Assembly (NCBI RefSeq): GCF_009914315.1 | Contig: NZ_CP042596.1 | Coordinates: forward strand, 2,294,001 to 2,358,000 | DNA: 64,000 nt | Direction: 5' to 3' | Source of the DNA: Granulicella sp. WH15 | Lineage (GTDB): Bacteria; Acidobacteriota; Terriglobia; Terriglobales; Acidobacteriaceae | Shown here: in pieces, positions 35,916 to 44,560 of the stretch | Layout: each line of letters opens with the position of its first letter | Position numbering within the stretch: the stretch's first letter is position 1 | Notes under the pieces: generated by a model | What the model was told of the DNA's origin: nothing | The model's database searches: none | What the model saw: the letters and a program-made list of their open reading frames with translations, nothing else | Position numbers and translations under genes: made by a program

Positions 35916-37349
35916 TTAGTTAGAAGTTAGAACCTTGGCCTCAATCTCTTCAAGCGTCTTACCTTTGGTCTCGGGCACAAAGACGAAGACAAAGACCGCC
36001 CCAAGCATGCAGATCGTTCCGTACCCGAGGAAGGTACCTGAGCTCCCGAGTGCGCGATTAATCAGAGGAAAGCTATAAGTGAGGGCGAACGATGCGACCC
36101 AGAGAGCACTCACGGCGACTGAAACGGCCCTAGAGCGTACATGGTTTGGAAATATCTCCGAGATGAGAACCCAGGTCACTGGAGCCAAAGTTAGTGCGTA
36201 ACAGGCAATTGCGCTAAGTGTCAGGACCAGCACTGCGCTACCGTGCAGTCCAGCCCGGTAGGCGAGTCCCGATAGAAGGTGAGACGCGCCGACCCCAATG
36301 CACCCGAGGAGCATCATTGGACGTCGCCCCACGCGATCGACGATGAGCATGGCGATTATTGTAAAGATCAGATTGATAGCGCCTGTAATCACAATATTGA
36401 GCAGGATGTCATTTTCCCCATAACCAGCACTGCGGTAGACCTCAGCAGCGTAGTTGAACAGGATATTGATTCCTGTCCACTGCTGGAGAACAGCCAGGAC
36501 GGCTCCGATCAGCACTATCTTCCGAACTCCAGGTACCCAGAGCTCGCTCCAGGATGCCTGCGCGCTCTCTTCCGCCTGCAAAGTTTGCTGGATGTTTGCC
36601 AGTTCGCCGAGCGCATAGGATCGCCCGCCTACGCGTTTCAGGACGTTGTATGCCGCATCGCTGCCTCCGCGAGCCAACAACCAACGCGGGCTCTCAGGAA
36701 TAAAGAGCGACATCACCGTGAAGAGCAATGCTGGGACCACGACTGCGCAAAACATCCAGCGCCATCCATACTGTACGTTCCAGGTCTCCAAGAATAGAGT
36801 ATGACTGATGTGATCGGGGATCGGACGAGCAATCTTCCAATTGGCTATCTGCGCCAGAAGAATACCTACCACAATCGCAAATTGATTCAGACTGACGAGT
36901 CGGCCGCGTATCGTCGCCGGACTGACCTCAGCAATGTACAACGGTGAAATGTTCGAACTGAGACCAATTGCAGTTCCTCCCACAATCCGCCAGCAGATAA
37001 AAGCCGTGAAGGAGTAGGCCCAGCCCGTCAGACCGGACGAGACTGCGAATAGAACTGCCGAGACTAAAAGCACCCGCTTCCGTCCAAAGCGCTCCCCAGC
37101 ATAGCCCGCAGCAAAGGAGCCGGCGAAGCAGCCGATCAGTGCGCAGCTGTTTGCCCACCCGATCATCGCCTCTGAGGTCAGGTGAAAGTAGGCTTCGTAG
37201 AACTGCCTTGCTCCTCCAATGACAACCCAGTCGTACCCAAATAGCAGGCCGCCCATTGCCGCTACGATCGTAATACCCCAAAGATAGACCGTAGGTTCAG
37301 GCTTCGCGACAGAAGCAGTGGTTAGACGATACGCAGGGGTGCCTTGCAT
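35916..37349 (-). CDS. Sugar:H+ symporter, MFS sugar porter family (GalP/XylE-like)
   Basis: Inner-membrane transporter of 477 aa with 12 predicted membrane segments. Sugar-porter signatures are present: GGLLFGYDWVVIGGA at helix 1, the loop motif GERFGRKRVLL, RIVGGTAIGLSSNISPLYIAEVSPATIRG (with R-G-R-L following), PESPRWLLA after helix 6, LQQWTGINILFNYAAEVY in helix 7, DRVGRRPMMLLG, and C-terminal PETKGKTLEEIE. The QQWTGIN block contacts hexose in XylE and GLUT proteins. It starts 3 bp after the DUF5107-TPR stop, so the two are translationally linked. Galactose is the most likely substrate given the neighbours. Confidence 0.93.
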   Translation of the reverse strand: MQGTPAYRLTTASVAKPEPTVYLWGITIVAAMGGLLFGYDWVVIGGARQFYEAYFHLTSEAMIGWANSCALIGCFAGSFAAGYAGERFGRKRVLLVSAVLFAVSSGLTGWAYSFTAFICWRIVGGTAIGLSSNISPLYIAEVSPATIRGRLVSLNQFAIVVGILLAQIANWKIARPIPDHISHTLFLETWNVQYGWRWMFCAVVVPALLFTVMSLFIPESPRWLLARGGSDAAYNVLKRVGGRSYALGELANIQQTLQAEESAQASWSELWVPGVRKIVLIGAVLAVLQQWTGINILFNYAAEVYRSAGYGENDILLNIVITGAINLIFTIIAMLIVDRVGRRPMMLLGCIGVGASHLLSGLAYRAGLHGSAVLVLTLSAIACYALTLAPVTWVLISEIFPNHVRSRAVSVAVSALWVASFALTYSFPLINRALGSSGTFLGYGTICMLGAVFVFVFVPETKGKTLEEIEAKVLTSN

Positions 37350-37352
37350 CGT

Positions 37353-40300
37353 CTACCTCACGGCCGTTTCGATAGTCGACTGCAAATCTGCAGCTGCGGC
37401 ATGGTTTGCGTCAAGGCTTCTCACCTCGGCCAGCAACTCCGCCCCTTTGTCCGCGCGCCCCAGACCGAATAGAGCCTGGGCTCGAAGGAATTTGGCCGTA
37501 ATTTCCTGTCGACGGATCATATCCTCATCAAACAGCAGCATCGCCGGAAGCGAGGTCGCGAAGTAATCGATCTTGGGAGTTTGGCTCTCGAGCTCGATCG
37601 AATAGTCATAGATCTGCTGAAACAACTCGCGCGCCTCCTCCTCCAGCCCCAGACTGGAAAGCGCCAGGGCGCTCCAGTAGGTATTCTCCGAAATAGCATG
37701 GACCTGCATCTGCTGAAAGTCACCGCGATGCTTTGCAGCCCGCCTCCAGTGCAAGACTGCCCGCTCTCGATCCTGGTTGGCGTCGAAACTGACACCCAGC
37801 CAATAGTCAATCATGCTGAGATTCATGAGTAGATGCTTCGCCTCGCTGATGCTCTGCGGAGGATTCCAGGCCGCTTCGAATCGCAAGGTAGCCTCCGTAG
37901 GATCGCCAGCCGTCAAAGCCTTCTGACCGAGTAGAAGGTTGGCACGGACATACTGCGATAGCACAAGTCCTTCCCCACCTTCCCACGGTTGAAATCTCCG
38001 GTTGAGCAATACCTTCAAAGCTTCTTCGGGCAACCCAACCTGGTTATAGAGCGAAGCCAGTTCAACCGCAAGATCATCGCGGGAAGCCACAAGATTGCGG
38101 TGCTGCCTGAGCGCGGCGAGCCTGAGCTCAGGAGACACTCCGGTACGCTTCATCAACTGGTCTTGCTCATATACGATGCGAGCATCCGAGGGGGCTGTCT
38201 CCCGCGCTCGCTCAAAGGCATGTCGCGACTTATCACCGTCGCCAAGGACGTTGTAGTAGGCGATACCGAGATTGCGCCACGCCGTAGCATTATCGGCATC
38301 CAGCTTAGTCGCGCGCTCCCATTGTTCAATCGCCTCTTCGTGGCGGCACCGGTCGTAGAGCAGGTTCCCGAGGTAGTATGGTGCGCGCGAATCTATGGGA
38401 TTCCGCTCGATCGCAGCCTTCAGAACCTGGAACTCCTCGAGCCTGTTGGGGAATACATAGACTCTATCAGCGGCAGCTGCGAACCGATAGGTGTCCATTC
38501 CCTTCTCTGCATCGTCGAGCAGGAAGTAGACGTGCGCGAGTGTGTAGAGCAACATGGTACCCGCTCCATCTCGCCCTTCGATTCTTCCATGAGAAAGCAC
38601 ATCCCTGGCCTCTTCGAGCAGGCCAGATCGAACCAGGTCGAGCCCGAAGTCCAACCGCTGCTGTCCGTTCTTCGGAGCCGCGCCCGACAAGAGGTAGCGG
38701 CTCCAGTTGTCCAGAGGGTCGAGTTGACGAGTTGCCTCAAGACAGGCGTGGGCTTCCTCGTCTCTTCCAAGTCGCCGCAGCATCACAGCCTTTAGATTGC
38801 GCGCATTCAGATTGTCAGCATCCGCGCGTAGAGAACGCTCGAGATGGTCTAGCGCCAACTTCCATTGATGCCTCCTCGCATCGATCTCGCCAAGACGATG
38901 GTATGCAGGTCCGCGCCAGGCGGCATTCCATGTTGACTTGTAGAACGCGTCGTACGCTTCGGCCTCTTTTCCCTGGAAGCTGAGCGTCAGTCCCAGATTG
39001 TAGTGCGGCTCACCGTCGTACGGATTGGGGTTGCGCTCCGTCAATCTCGCAATAGCCACGCGAAGATAGCGTTCCGCGACCTCAAATTCACCGCGCCTCA
39101 TATGCCAGCGGCCTAACGCATGGTTGGATCGGCTGTCTTCGCTGTCTCGACGAACAGCCTCAAGCCAGTAATCCTCCGGATGCCGAGTCGCGTGCCTGTA
39201 TTGCTCCAGGTGTAGTCCGATGAGGTATAACTCGTCGTTCGATTGGATGTCGTGAGGCAGGTCCGGCTCAACAGCCACAATCGGACTAGGTGCCGCTATG
39301 ATCTCTTCTGGTGCGAATCGGAGAATGACCTGTTCGTCAGCGCCTTCGCCGATCTTGAGCACGATTTCCAGCCCTATAGTGTCCCCCCCTATAGGAAACT
39401 CCTTATGGAGTGGGGACTCGGGCCTCAACTCTCCATGCCATGATCCGATCTCGCCGCCCTCGAGCTTGACCGATAGCGTAGCTTGGGACAGTGGACGAGT
39501 CACAAGCAAGTGAACCGCGACCCTGCCGGGAAGAATTTCCGCCCGAACCGCGGCCTCTGTATTTGCAAGATCCGGTACGCCGATTTCTCGAAGGGGATAC
39601 CAGAACTGACTAAACGTCTTCGTCTCTCCCGGAGCCAAAAATGAAAAGTCGGGCTGGTTATCTGTATAGACTCCAGACATCAATTCGACGTAGGGTCCGT
39701 CGGAGTCGGTGAGGCTTCGATCCCAGGCGTACCCAAACTCATGATTTCCCCAGGTCCACTGCTTCTTGCCGGGGGAGATATGGTGATTCGCAACATGGAC
39801 CATGCCAGCATCGGCGGCGTGATCGTAGCCACCAGCAAAATCTCCCTTTGAGTTCGCAATCATGTAGCTCGTCGGAACAGGGATGTTCGCGTACCAACTC
39901 AGATCATTGGGCGCATACGAACCATCGGGCACGAAGTGCGCAGGCATCTCTTCCTTCGGGACCCCATGAATCGAGCGCTCGCCATAGTCAATCCCATAGT
40001 AGAGTCCCTGGCTAAGGGGGAACTCGGTGACAGCGCGCTTAGCGTGGTCTGCAACGAACCGGACGTCAGTAGGAAAAAACGACTGATACTTCTCGTGGAC
40101 CCGGGTCGCGACGTTTGCCCACCACAGAAATGTTTGCGTATCCTGCGTTCGATTGTAGAGACGAACTTTAAGCTCGACAAAGCCTTTGCCCGGGTGCAGA
40201 CAAACTCCATGCATCCCCTTCATCCGCACCATGGGGTCCTGATCGCTGCACCAGATCGTGACTGATCCATCCTTTTCATCGCGTTCAATCGATACTTCTA

Positions 40301-40787
40301 CCGGCATGAACGTCGCTGGCCGGTGATGCTGCGGCCAGTTGAACTCCACTCCCCCGGAGATCCAAGGGCCGGCAAGACCAACCAGTGCAGGCTTGATCAC
40401 GTTCTGACGATAGAAGAAGTCATAGCCATTGAGTTTGTCGTACCCGACGTGAATGCGGCCGCCAATCTCCGGCATAATCATCAGTCGAATGAACTCATTT
40501 TCGATGTGGACGGCCTTCCACTCCTGCGATCGCGGTTCCGTATCGATCCGGTCGATGACCGCCATCGGATAGACCCGACCGCTGCTGCCCTGATAAACTC
40601 TTTTTTCGAGAAACAACGGATTCGGGTCAGGCTCCGCAGGCAGATAGGACCGCATCACCACCGGCTCCTCCCAAGCCTTCACTGAACCCGTTTCAGTAGA
40701 CGGTGCGTTTGGCAACTGCAACTTCGGAAGCCCTTCCACCACCTGGAAAGCACTGCCGTTGACGAACGAATCCTTTTGTCCTGCCAT
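37353..40787 (-). CDS. DUF5107 domain and tetratricopeptide-repeat protein
   Basis: Large protein of about 1144 aa. The ATG at 40787 with GGGGGAG upstream is preferred over the longest frame (40898), and no signal peptide follows, so it is probably cytoplasmic. Residues 60-400 form the DUF5107 region (HIENEFIRLMIMPEIGGRIHVGYDKLNGYDFFYRQNV, GPWISGGVEFNWPQHH, CLHPGKGFVELKVRLYNRT), which resembles galactose-mutarotase-like beta-sandwiches. Residues 510-1130 contain many TPR-type helix pairs (HYNLGLTLSFQGKEAEAYDAF, AWRNLGIAYYNVLGDGDKSRHAF). Such proteins occur beside sugar transporters in acidobacterial loci, but no biochemical role is established to my knowledge. The coupled symporter gene suggests a function in handling imported sugar or sensing it. 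Confidence 0.88.
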   Translation of the reverse strand: MAGQKDSFVNGSAFQVVEGLPKLQLPNAPSTETGSVKAWEEPVVMRSYLPAEPDPNPLFLEKRVYQGSSGRVYPMAVIDRIDTEPRSQEWKAVHIENEFIRLMIMPEIGGRIHVGYDKLNGYDFFYRQNVIKPALVGLAGPWISGGVEFNWPQHHRPATFMPVEVSIERDEKDGSVTIWCSDQDPMVRMKGMHGVCLHPGKGFVELKVRLYNRTQDTQTFLWWANVATRVHEKYQSFFPTDVRFVADHAKRAVTEFPLSQGLYYGIDYGERSIHGVPKEEMPAHFVPDGSYAPNDLSWYANIPVPTSYMIANSKGDFAGGYDHAADAGMVHVANHHISPGKKQWTWGNHEFGYAWDRSLTDSDGPYVELMSGVYTDNQPDFSFLAPGETKTFSQFWYPLREIGVPDLANTEAAVRAEILPGRVAVHLLVTRPLSQATLSVKLEGGEIGSWHGELRPESPLHKEFPIGGDTIGLEIVLKIGEGADEQVILRFAPEEIIAAPSPIVAVEPDLPHDIQSNDELYLIGLHLEQYRHATRHPEDYWLEAVRRDSEDSRSNHALGRWHMRRGEFEVAERYLRVAIARLTERNPNPYDGEPHYNLGLTLSFQGKEAEAYDAFYKSTWNAAWRGPAYHRLGEIDARRHQWKLALDHLERSLRADADNLNARNLKAVMLRRLGRDEEAHACLEATRQLDPLDNWSRYLLSGAAPKNGQQRLDFGLDLVRSGLLEEARDVLSHGRIEGRDGAGTMLLYTLAHVYFLLDDAEKGMDTYRFAAAADRVYVFPNRLEEFQVLKAAIERNPIDSRAPYYLGNLLYDRCRHEEAIEQWERATKLDADNATAWRNLGIAYYNVLGDGDKSRHAFERARETAPSDARIVYEQDQLMKRTGVSPELRLAALRQHRNLVASRDDLAVELASLYNQVGLPEEALKVLLNRRFQPWEGGEGLVLSQYVRANLLLGQKALTAGDPTEATLRFEAAWNPPQSISEAKHLLMNLSMIDYWLGVSFDANQDRERAVLHWRRAAKHRGDFQQMQVHAISENTYWSALALSSLGLEEEARELFQQIYDYSIELESQTPKIDYFATSLPAMLLFDEDMIRRQEITAKFLRAQALFGLGRADKGAELLAEVRSLDANHAAAADLQSTIETAVR

Positions 40788-40877
40788 ATCTCCCCCGGAT
40801 AACGCGTGTGCTGCAGCTCCGCAAAATCTTCTTGAAGCTTGCACCGATGCGCCGCTGACCTCTTGCGACGAGATTAC

Positions 40878-40890
40878 GTTTACGTTACCG
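40878..40890. promoter_or_regulatory. Galactoside-locus operator copy before the DUF5107-TPR gene
   Basis: GTTTACGTTACCG, preceded by ATTAC, lies 91 bp upstream of the DUF5107-TPR start in the 212-bp gap after galT. Confidence 0.5.
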
Positions 40891-40999
40891 CAAGACAAAC
40901 TTTAGGCAGCTATTGCGACCTTGTCAAGGAAGGATGACGCAGGCCCTACTTGTGATCGCGCCTAAATGGATGGTTTGCATAACGAAGACTACAACATCC

Positions 41000-42037
41000 T
41001 TAGGTCCGCGCAGACGCTTTGCGCAACACATCCGCTGCCGACTCCGGAGTAATGTCCCGTTGCGGCCCACCCAGCAATTCGAACCCGACCATGAACTTTC
41101 GGATCGTCGCCGACCGCAGTAGAGGGGGGTAGAAGTGAACATGGAACTGCCATTCAGGGTGCTCCTCGTGATCGTAAGGTGCTGGGTGTAACCCCATTGA
41201 ATATGGAAATGGAGTATCAAAGACCGCATCGTAGGTCGCGGTGACAGTTTGCAATATGTCCGCAAACTCCAGCCTCTCTGCTGCAGCCATGTCCTCCAAG
41301 CGAACCATATGGCGACGGGGCAAAATCATGATCTCAAACGGCCAAACAGCCCAGTACGGGACGAGGGCCACAAATCCTGCGTTCGCCGCCACAATGCGCT
41401 CACCGAGAGACAGCTCCATTGACAGGTAGGCACATAACAAGACCTCATGCCTTTCTTGGAAATACGCTTTTTGCCCCCTAAGCTCTGTTATCACTTCGTT
41501 GGGAATCGAACGACTTGCCCATGCCTGGCCATGTGGATGCGGATTACTCGCTCCCATCATCGCTCCCCTGTTCTCGAAGATCTGAACATAGGAGATGTCC
41601 TTGCGCCCCCCGAGTTCTACGTACTGTTCCTCCCAGACGTCAACGACGGCCCGAATATCCTCTAACGACATTTTGGCTAGAGTCAGGTCGTGGCGGGGCG
41701 AAAAGCAGATGACGCGACAAATACCGGTTTCTCCTTCTGCGACCAGAAGCCCTCTTCCACCCTCATCGCTGGCGAAAGCTGGAGCGTTCAGCTTCAAGGC
41801 AGCGTAGTCATTTTCGAAGACATAGGTGCTTGTGTACTTGTCAGTTCGAACTCCTCCGGCACGGACATTTCCCGGGCATAGATAGCAATCAGGATCGTAC
41901 TCCAATGTCACAGCAGCTGCGGACTTCTCGATCTGACCTTGCCACGGACGCTGCGTTCGGTTAGGAGACACCAGCACCCACTCTTGCTTTAGGGGATTGA
42001 ACCGTCGATGTGGATTGGTCTGTGCCAATGGATTCAT
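41000..42037 (-). CDS. galT: Galactose-1-phosphate uridylyltransferase
   Basis: Leloir-pathway enzyme of about 345 aa exchanging UMP between UDP-glucose and galactose-1-phosphate. The start at 42037 overlaps the galK stop as ATGA, so the two are coupled. The protein begins NPHRRFNPLKQEWVLVSPNRTQRPWQG, has the Cys motif YLCPGNVRAGG, and the catalytic HPH (His169 as UMP-carrying nucleophile) in NPHPHGQAW. The C-terminal GLHPAPYDHEEHPEWQFHVHFYPPLLRSA block with HVHFYPP is also typical. It follows galK directly. Confidence 0.95.
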   Translation of the reverse strand: MNPLAQTNPHRRFNPLKQEWVLVSPNRTQRPWQGQIEKSAAAVTLEYDPDCYLCPGNVRAGGVRTDKYTSTYVFENDYAALKLNAPAFASDEGGRGLLVAEGETGICRVICFSPRHDLTLAKMSLEDIRAVVDVWEEQYVELGGRKDISYVQIFENRGAMMGASNPHPHGQAWASRSIPNEVITELRGQKAYFQERHEVLLCAYLSMELSLGERIVAANAGFVALVPYWAVWPFEIMILPRRHMVRLEDMAAAERLEFADILQTVTATYDAVFDTPFPYSMGLHPAPYDHEEHPEWQFHVHFYPPLLRSATIRKFMVGFELLGGPQRDITPESAADVLRKASART

Positions 42038-43209
42038 CGAACCGACTCCCGTGCCGTCATCGCCAAAGCACCGTCTGAGGGAGCACACACGTAACAATCG
42101 GCCAGAATCCCAGTAGAGTGCTCATACTCTCGTCCCACAGAGGTAACAAATCGCTCTACATGGTCCACGGCAACCAGATTCACCGTGCAGCCCCCAAAAC
42201 CGCCGCCCGTGATTCGAGCCCCCAAACACCCATCCTGCCGCGTAGCTATCGCGACCAGCGCATCAACCTCATTGCAGCTTGCCGCGAAGTCGTCACGCAT
42301 GCTGGCATGCGCATCCACCATAAGTCTGCCGAACTGCACCAGATCACGCTGCAACAGCGCTTCCCTGGCCCGAAGAACCCTGATATTTTCGGTAATGATG
42401 TGGCGGCACCGCGCGAAACTTTCCTCGGACATGTCTTCTCTGCATGCATCGAGATCTTGAAGCGTTGCGTCCCGCAGAAGTTCGACGCGGGGAAACCTTC
42501 TCCGCAAAGCAGCCTGCCCCGCCTCGACTTCGTCTCGCCGATTTCCGTACTCTCCAGTTGCGACGGCGTGCTTGACCATCGAATTGCAGATCACCACCTT
42601 CACTTCATCCGGTAAAGGCAGCAACTCGTACTTTAACGAACGACAATCCAGCAGCATTGCTCGATTTGCTACAGCTCCAGCGACCACAAACTGGTCCATA
42701 ATCCCACTCTTGGCTCCGACAAATTCGTTTTCGGCGCGCCGACAAAGGTTTGCGATCTTCTCAAGCGGCAATTGAACATTCGCATGATTCAGCAACGCCA
42801 TCGCCGTCGCAACCTCCACCGATGCCGACGAGCTCAGCCCTGCCCCGAGGGGAACATCACCTACGAGATTGATATTGACTCCACCAATCTCAACACCTTC
42901 CTGCAGAAGACTCCACAGGACACCAGTGGGATAGTCACTCCAGTGGCCGAGGGGATAGCGGTCTAGTGTGGCAAGGTTCAGAACAACCTTCTCTTCGTAG
43001 TTAGCCGAGTAGATGACTGCCTGTTCGTCGTTACGTGCGCTTATTGCGGCCGAAGTATGGAACCCGATCGCCATAGGCATCACGAACCCACCGGTATAGT
43101 CGGTATGCTCCCCAATAAGATTTACACGGGCCGGCGCAACAAAACTCCGACCCTCCTGTCCGAACAGCTGCTCGTGCTCCCGGAGCGCTTCTTCGTATTC
43201 CTGCACCAT
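42034..43209 (-). CDS. galK: Galactokinase
   Basis: GHMP kinase of about 391 aa phosphorylating galactose at O-1 with ATP. The ATG at 43209 is chosen because it places the galactokinase signature at the usual distance: PARVNLIGEHTDYTGGFVMP at about residues 26-45. The ATP loop PLGAGLSSSASVEVATA and the C-terminal motif RITGGGFGGCTVNLV are intact. Its stop codon overlaps the galT start. It is divergent from the aldose-epimerase-like gene across a 350-bp control region with operator-like sites. galE is missing from this window. Confidence 0.95.
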   Translation of the reverse strand: MVQEYEEALREHEQLFGQEGRSFVAPARVNLIGEHTDYTGGFVMPMAIGFHTSAAISARNDEQAVIYSANYEEKVVLNLATLDRYPLGHWSDYPTGVLWSLLQEGVEIGGVNINLVGDVPLGAGLSSSASVEVATAMALLNHANVQLPLEKIANLCRRAENEFVGAKSGIMDQFVVAGAVANRAMLLDCRSLKYELLPLPDEVKVVICNSMVKHAVATGEYGNRRDEVEAGQAALRRRFPRVELLRDATLQDLDACREDMSEESFARCRHIITENIRVLRAREALLQRDLVQFGRLMVDAHASMRDDFAASCNEVDALVAIATRQDGCLGARITGGGFGGCTVNLVAVDHVERFVTSVGREYEHSTGILADCYVCAPSDGALAMTARESVR

Positions 43210-43561
43210 GCAACACACCAACTTTGATCGTTTATTTGAAATATGGAACGGCCCAATAGTCGATTCGCTCGAACCGTACATTTCTGCCTGTCATAGACTG
43301 CTCTGGATAATTCGAGTGAAGCATTAAAGCGTAACGATCTGGAATCCTGTCTTTGGCCAGATACACCCAAAAGCAAGATACGACAGGCTATTGCAGTGTA
43401 GGTACACGAACAATTCTCATCTATCACCTTTGTTACATTACGACCGAAGTGCGTGTACGATACCGTCATGGAAAGGTTTCATATCGGCTTGTCCATTGTC
43501 AACATTTTTTTGCTCGCGGCCGTGAAGGCGTAAATTGATAAGAGGAAATCACCCCCATCCG
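43210..43561. promoter_or_regulatory. Divergent control region of galK and the epimerase-like gene
   Basis: Two operator-like elements are visible: GTGTA-GG-TACAC (43396-43407) and GTGTACGATACCG (43453-43465), the latter matching the motif in front of other galactoside genes. Any -35/-10 pair is not clear by eye. Confidence 0.45.
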
Positions 43562-44560
43562 ATGAACGACCAAGAAATGCTATGGCTTCAGAACGACGTC
43601 CTGAGGGTAGGAGTTCTCCCGGCCTTCGGCGGCAAGATCGCCTCCTTGCGCAGCGTGCGAACGGGGGTGGAGTTCCTTCTCCCGCCCCTCGGCGCCTACT
43701 ACCATGTATCGCCCGCAGCGAACTTCAGCGAAAGTGACTGCGGGGGCTTTGACGAATGTCTACCCAGCGTGGCAGCCTGCGAGCCTCACGCAGGCAACGG
43801 CCCAGTGCCGGACCACGGTGATCTCTGGCGCCTGAATTGGAATGCCGAGGTCCAGTCCGATGCGATCACCCTCCACGCCGAAGCGGGGTCCCGCCCCCTT
43901 CGCCTCACCAGAACTGCGAAACTTCGTGGGGGATCCCTCCTTCTCGACTACGAGTTGTTGAACCTTTCAGACAGGACCACGAGTTGGCTGTGGTCTGCTC
44001 ACCCGCTCCTCCGTGTGGAAGCAGGAGACCGGATCGTATTGCCAGAATCCGTAAGAGGTGTGTCTGTCGAATATTCGGCTGGAGATCAGTTTCTTCGGAA
44101 CACCATGATCGGCTGGCCAGCCGCGAACTCGACATCGGGTGTTGTTGTAGACCTCAGCACGGTGGGAGAGAAGGATGGCGTGACCGCACACAAACTGTTC
44201 GCGAAGATGGACAAATCCGCTTGGAGTGCCCTATATCGGGTAAGAGCTGCTCAGGGTGTGATCTTGCGCTTCGATCACGCTACGCTTCCCTTCCTTGGAA
44301 TCTGGATTTGTTCTGGGGCGTGGCCCGAGGAAAGACAGGAAAAGCAATACACGGTGGCACTCGAGCCTACGACATCGAATGTCGACTCCTTAGCTGACGC
44401 AGAGCGCAATGGAACTGCGCAAAGCCTCGCGCCCAGGTGCAGTTGCAGGTGGCAAATCGAGATTGAGCTCGTTGAGGCTTTGTCCCTCGTGGATTTCGAA
44501 CACTTATGCTCGGATGCTTCCTCTAAGCCATCCAGTCCAGCACCTGTCGTAAATTTGTAG
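43562..44560 (+). CDS. Aldose 1-epimerase-like protein (galactose mutarotase fold)
   Basis: Cytoplasmic protein of about 332 aa of the galactose-mutarotase-like fold; no signal peptide. The ATG at 43562 is preferred to a TTG at 43535. The start LQNDVLRVGVLPAFGGKIASLRSVRTGVEFLL is typical of the DUF4432/aldose-epimerase group, and HPLLRVEAGDRIVLPESV and RFDHATLPFLGIWICSGAWPE fit the same fold. The classical GalM catalytic His/Glu pair cannot be placed with certainty, so the reaction could be mutarotation or only sugar binding. It is divergent from galK. Its last 38 bp overlap the end of the convergent gene 44523-45752. Confidence 0.75.
   Translation: MNDQEMLWLQNDVLRVGVLPAFGGKIASLRSVRTGVEFLLPPLGAYYHVSPAANFSESDCGGFDECLPSVAACEPHAGNGPVPDHGDLWRLNWNAEVQSDAITLHAEAGSRPLRLTRTAKLRGGSLLLDYELLNLSDRTTSWLWSAHPLLRVEAGDRIVLPESVRGVSVEYSAGDQFLRNTMIGWPAANSTSGVVVDLSTVGEKDGVTAHKLFAKMDKSAWSALYRVRAAQGVILRFDHATLPFLGIWICSGAWPEERQEKQYTVALEPTTSNVDSLADAERNGTAQSLAPRCSCRWQIEIELVEALSLVDFEHLCSDASSKPSSPAPVVNL

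Noticed and set aside
37989..38983. Plus-strand open frames of 268 and 201 codons
   Set aside because: Antisense to the TPR part of the DUF5107 protein; no recognisable domain or ribosome-binding site.
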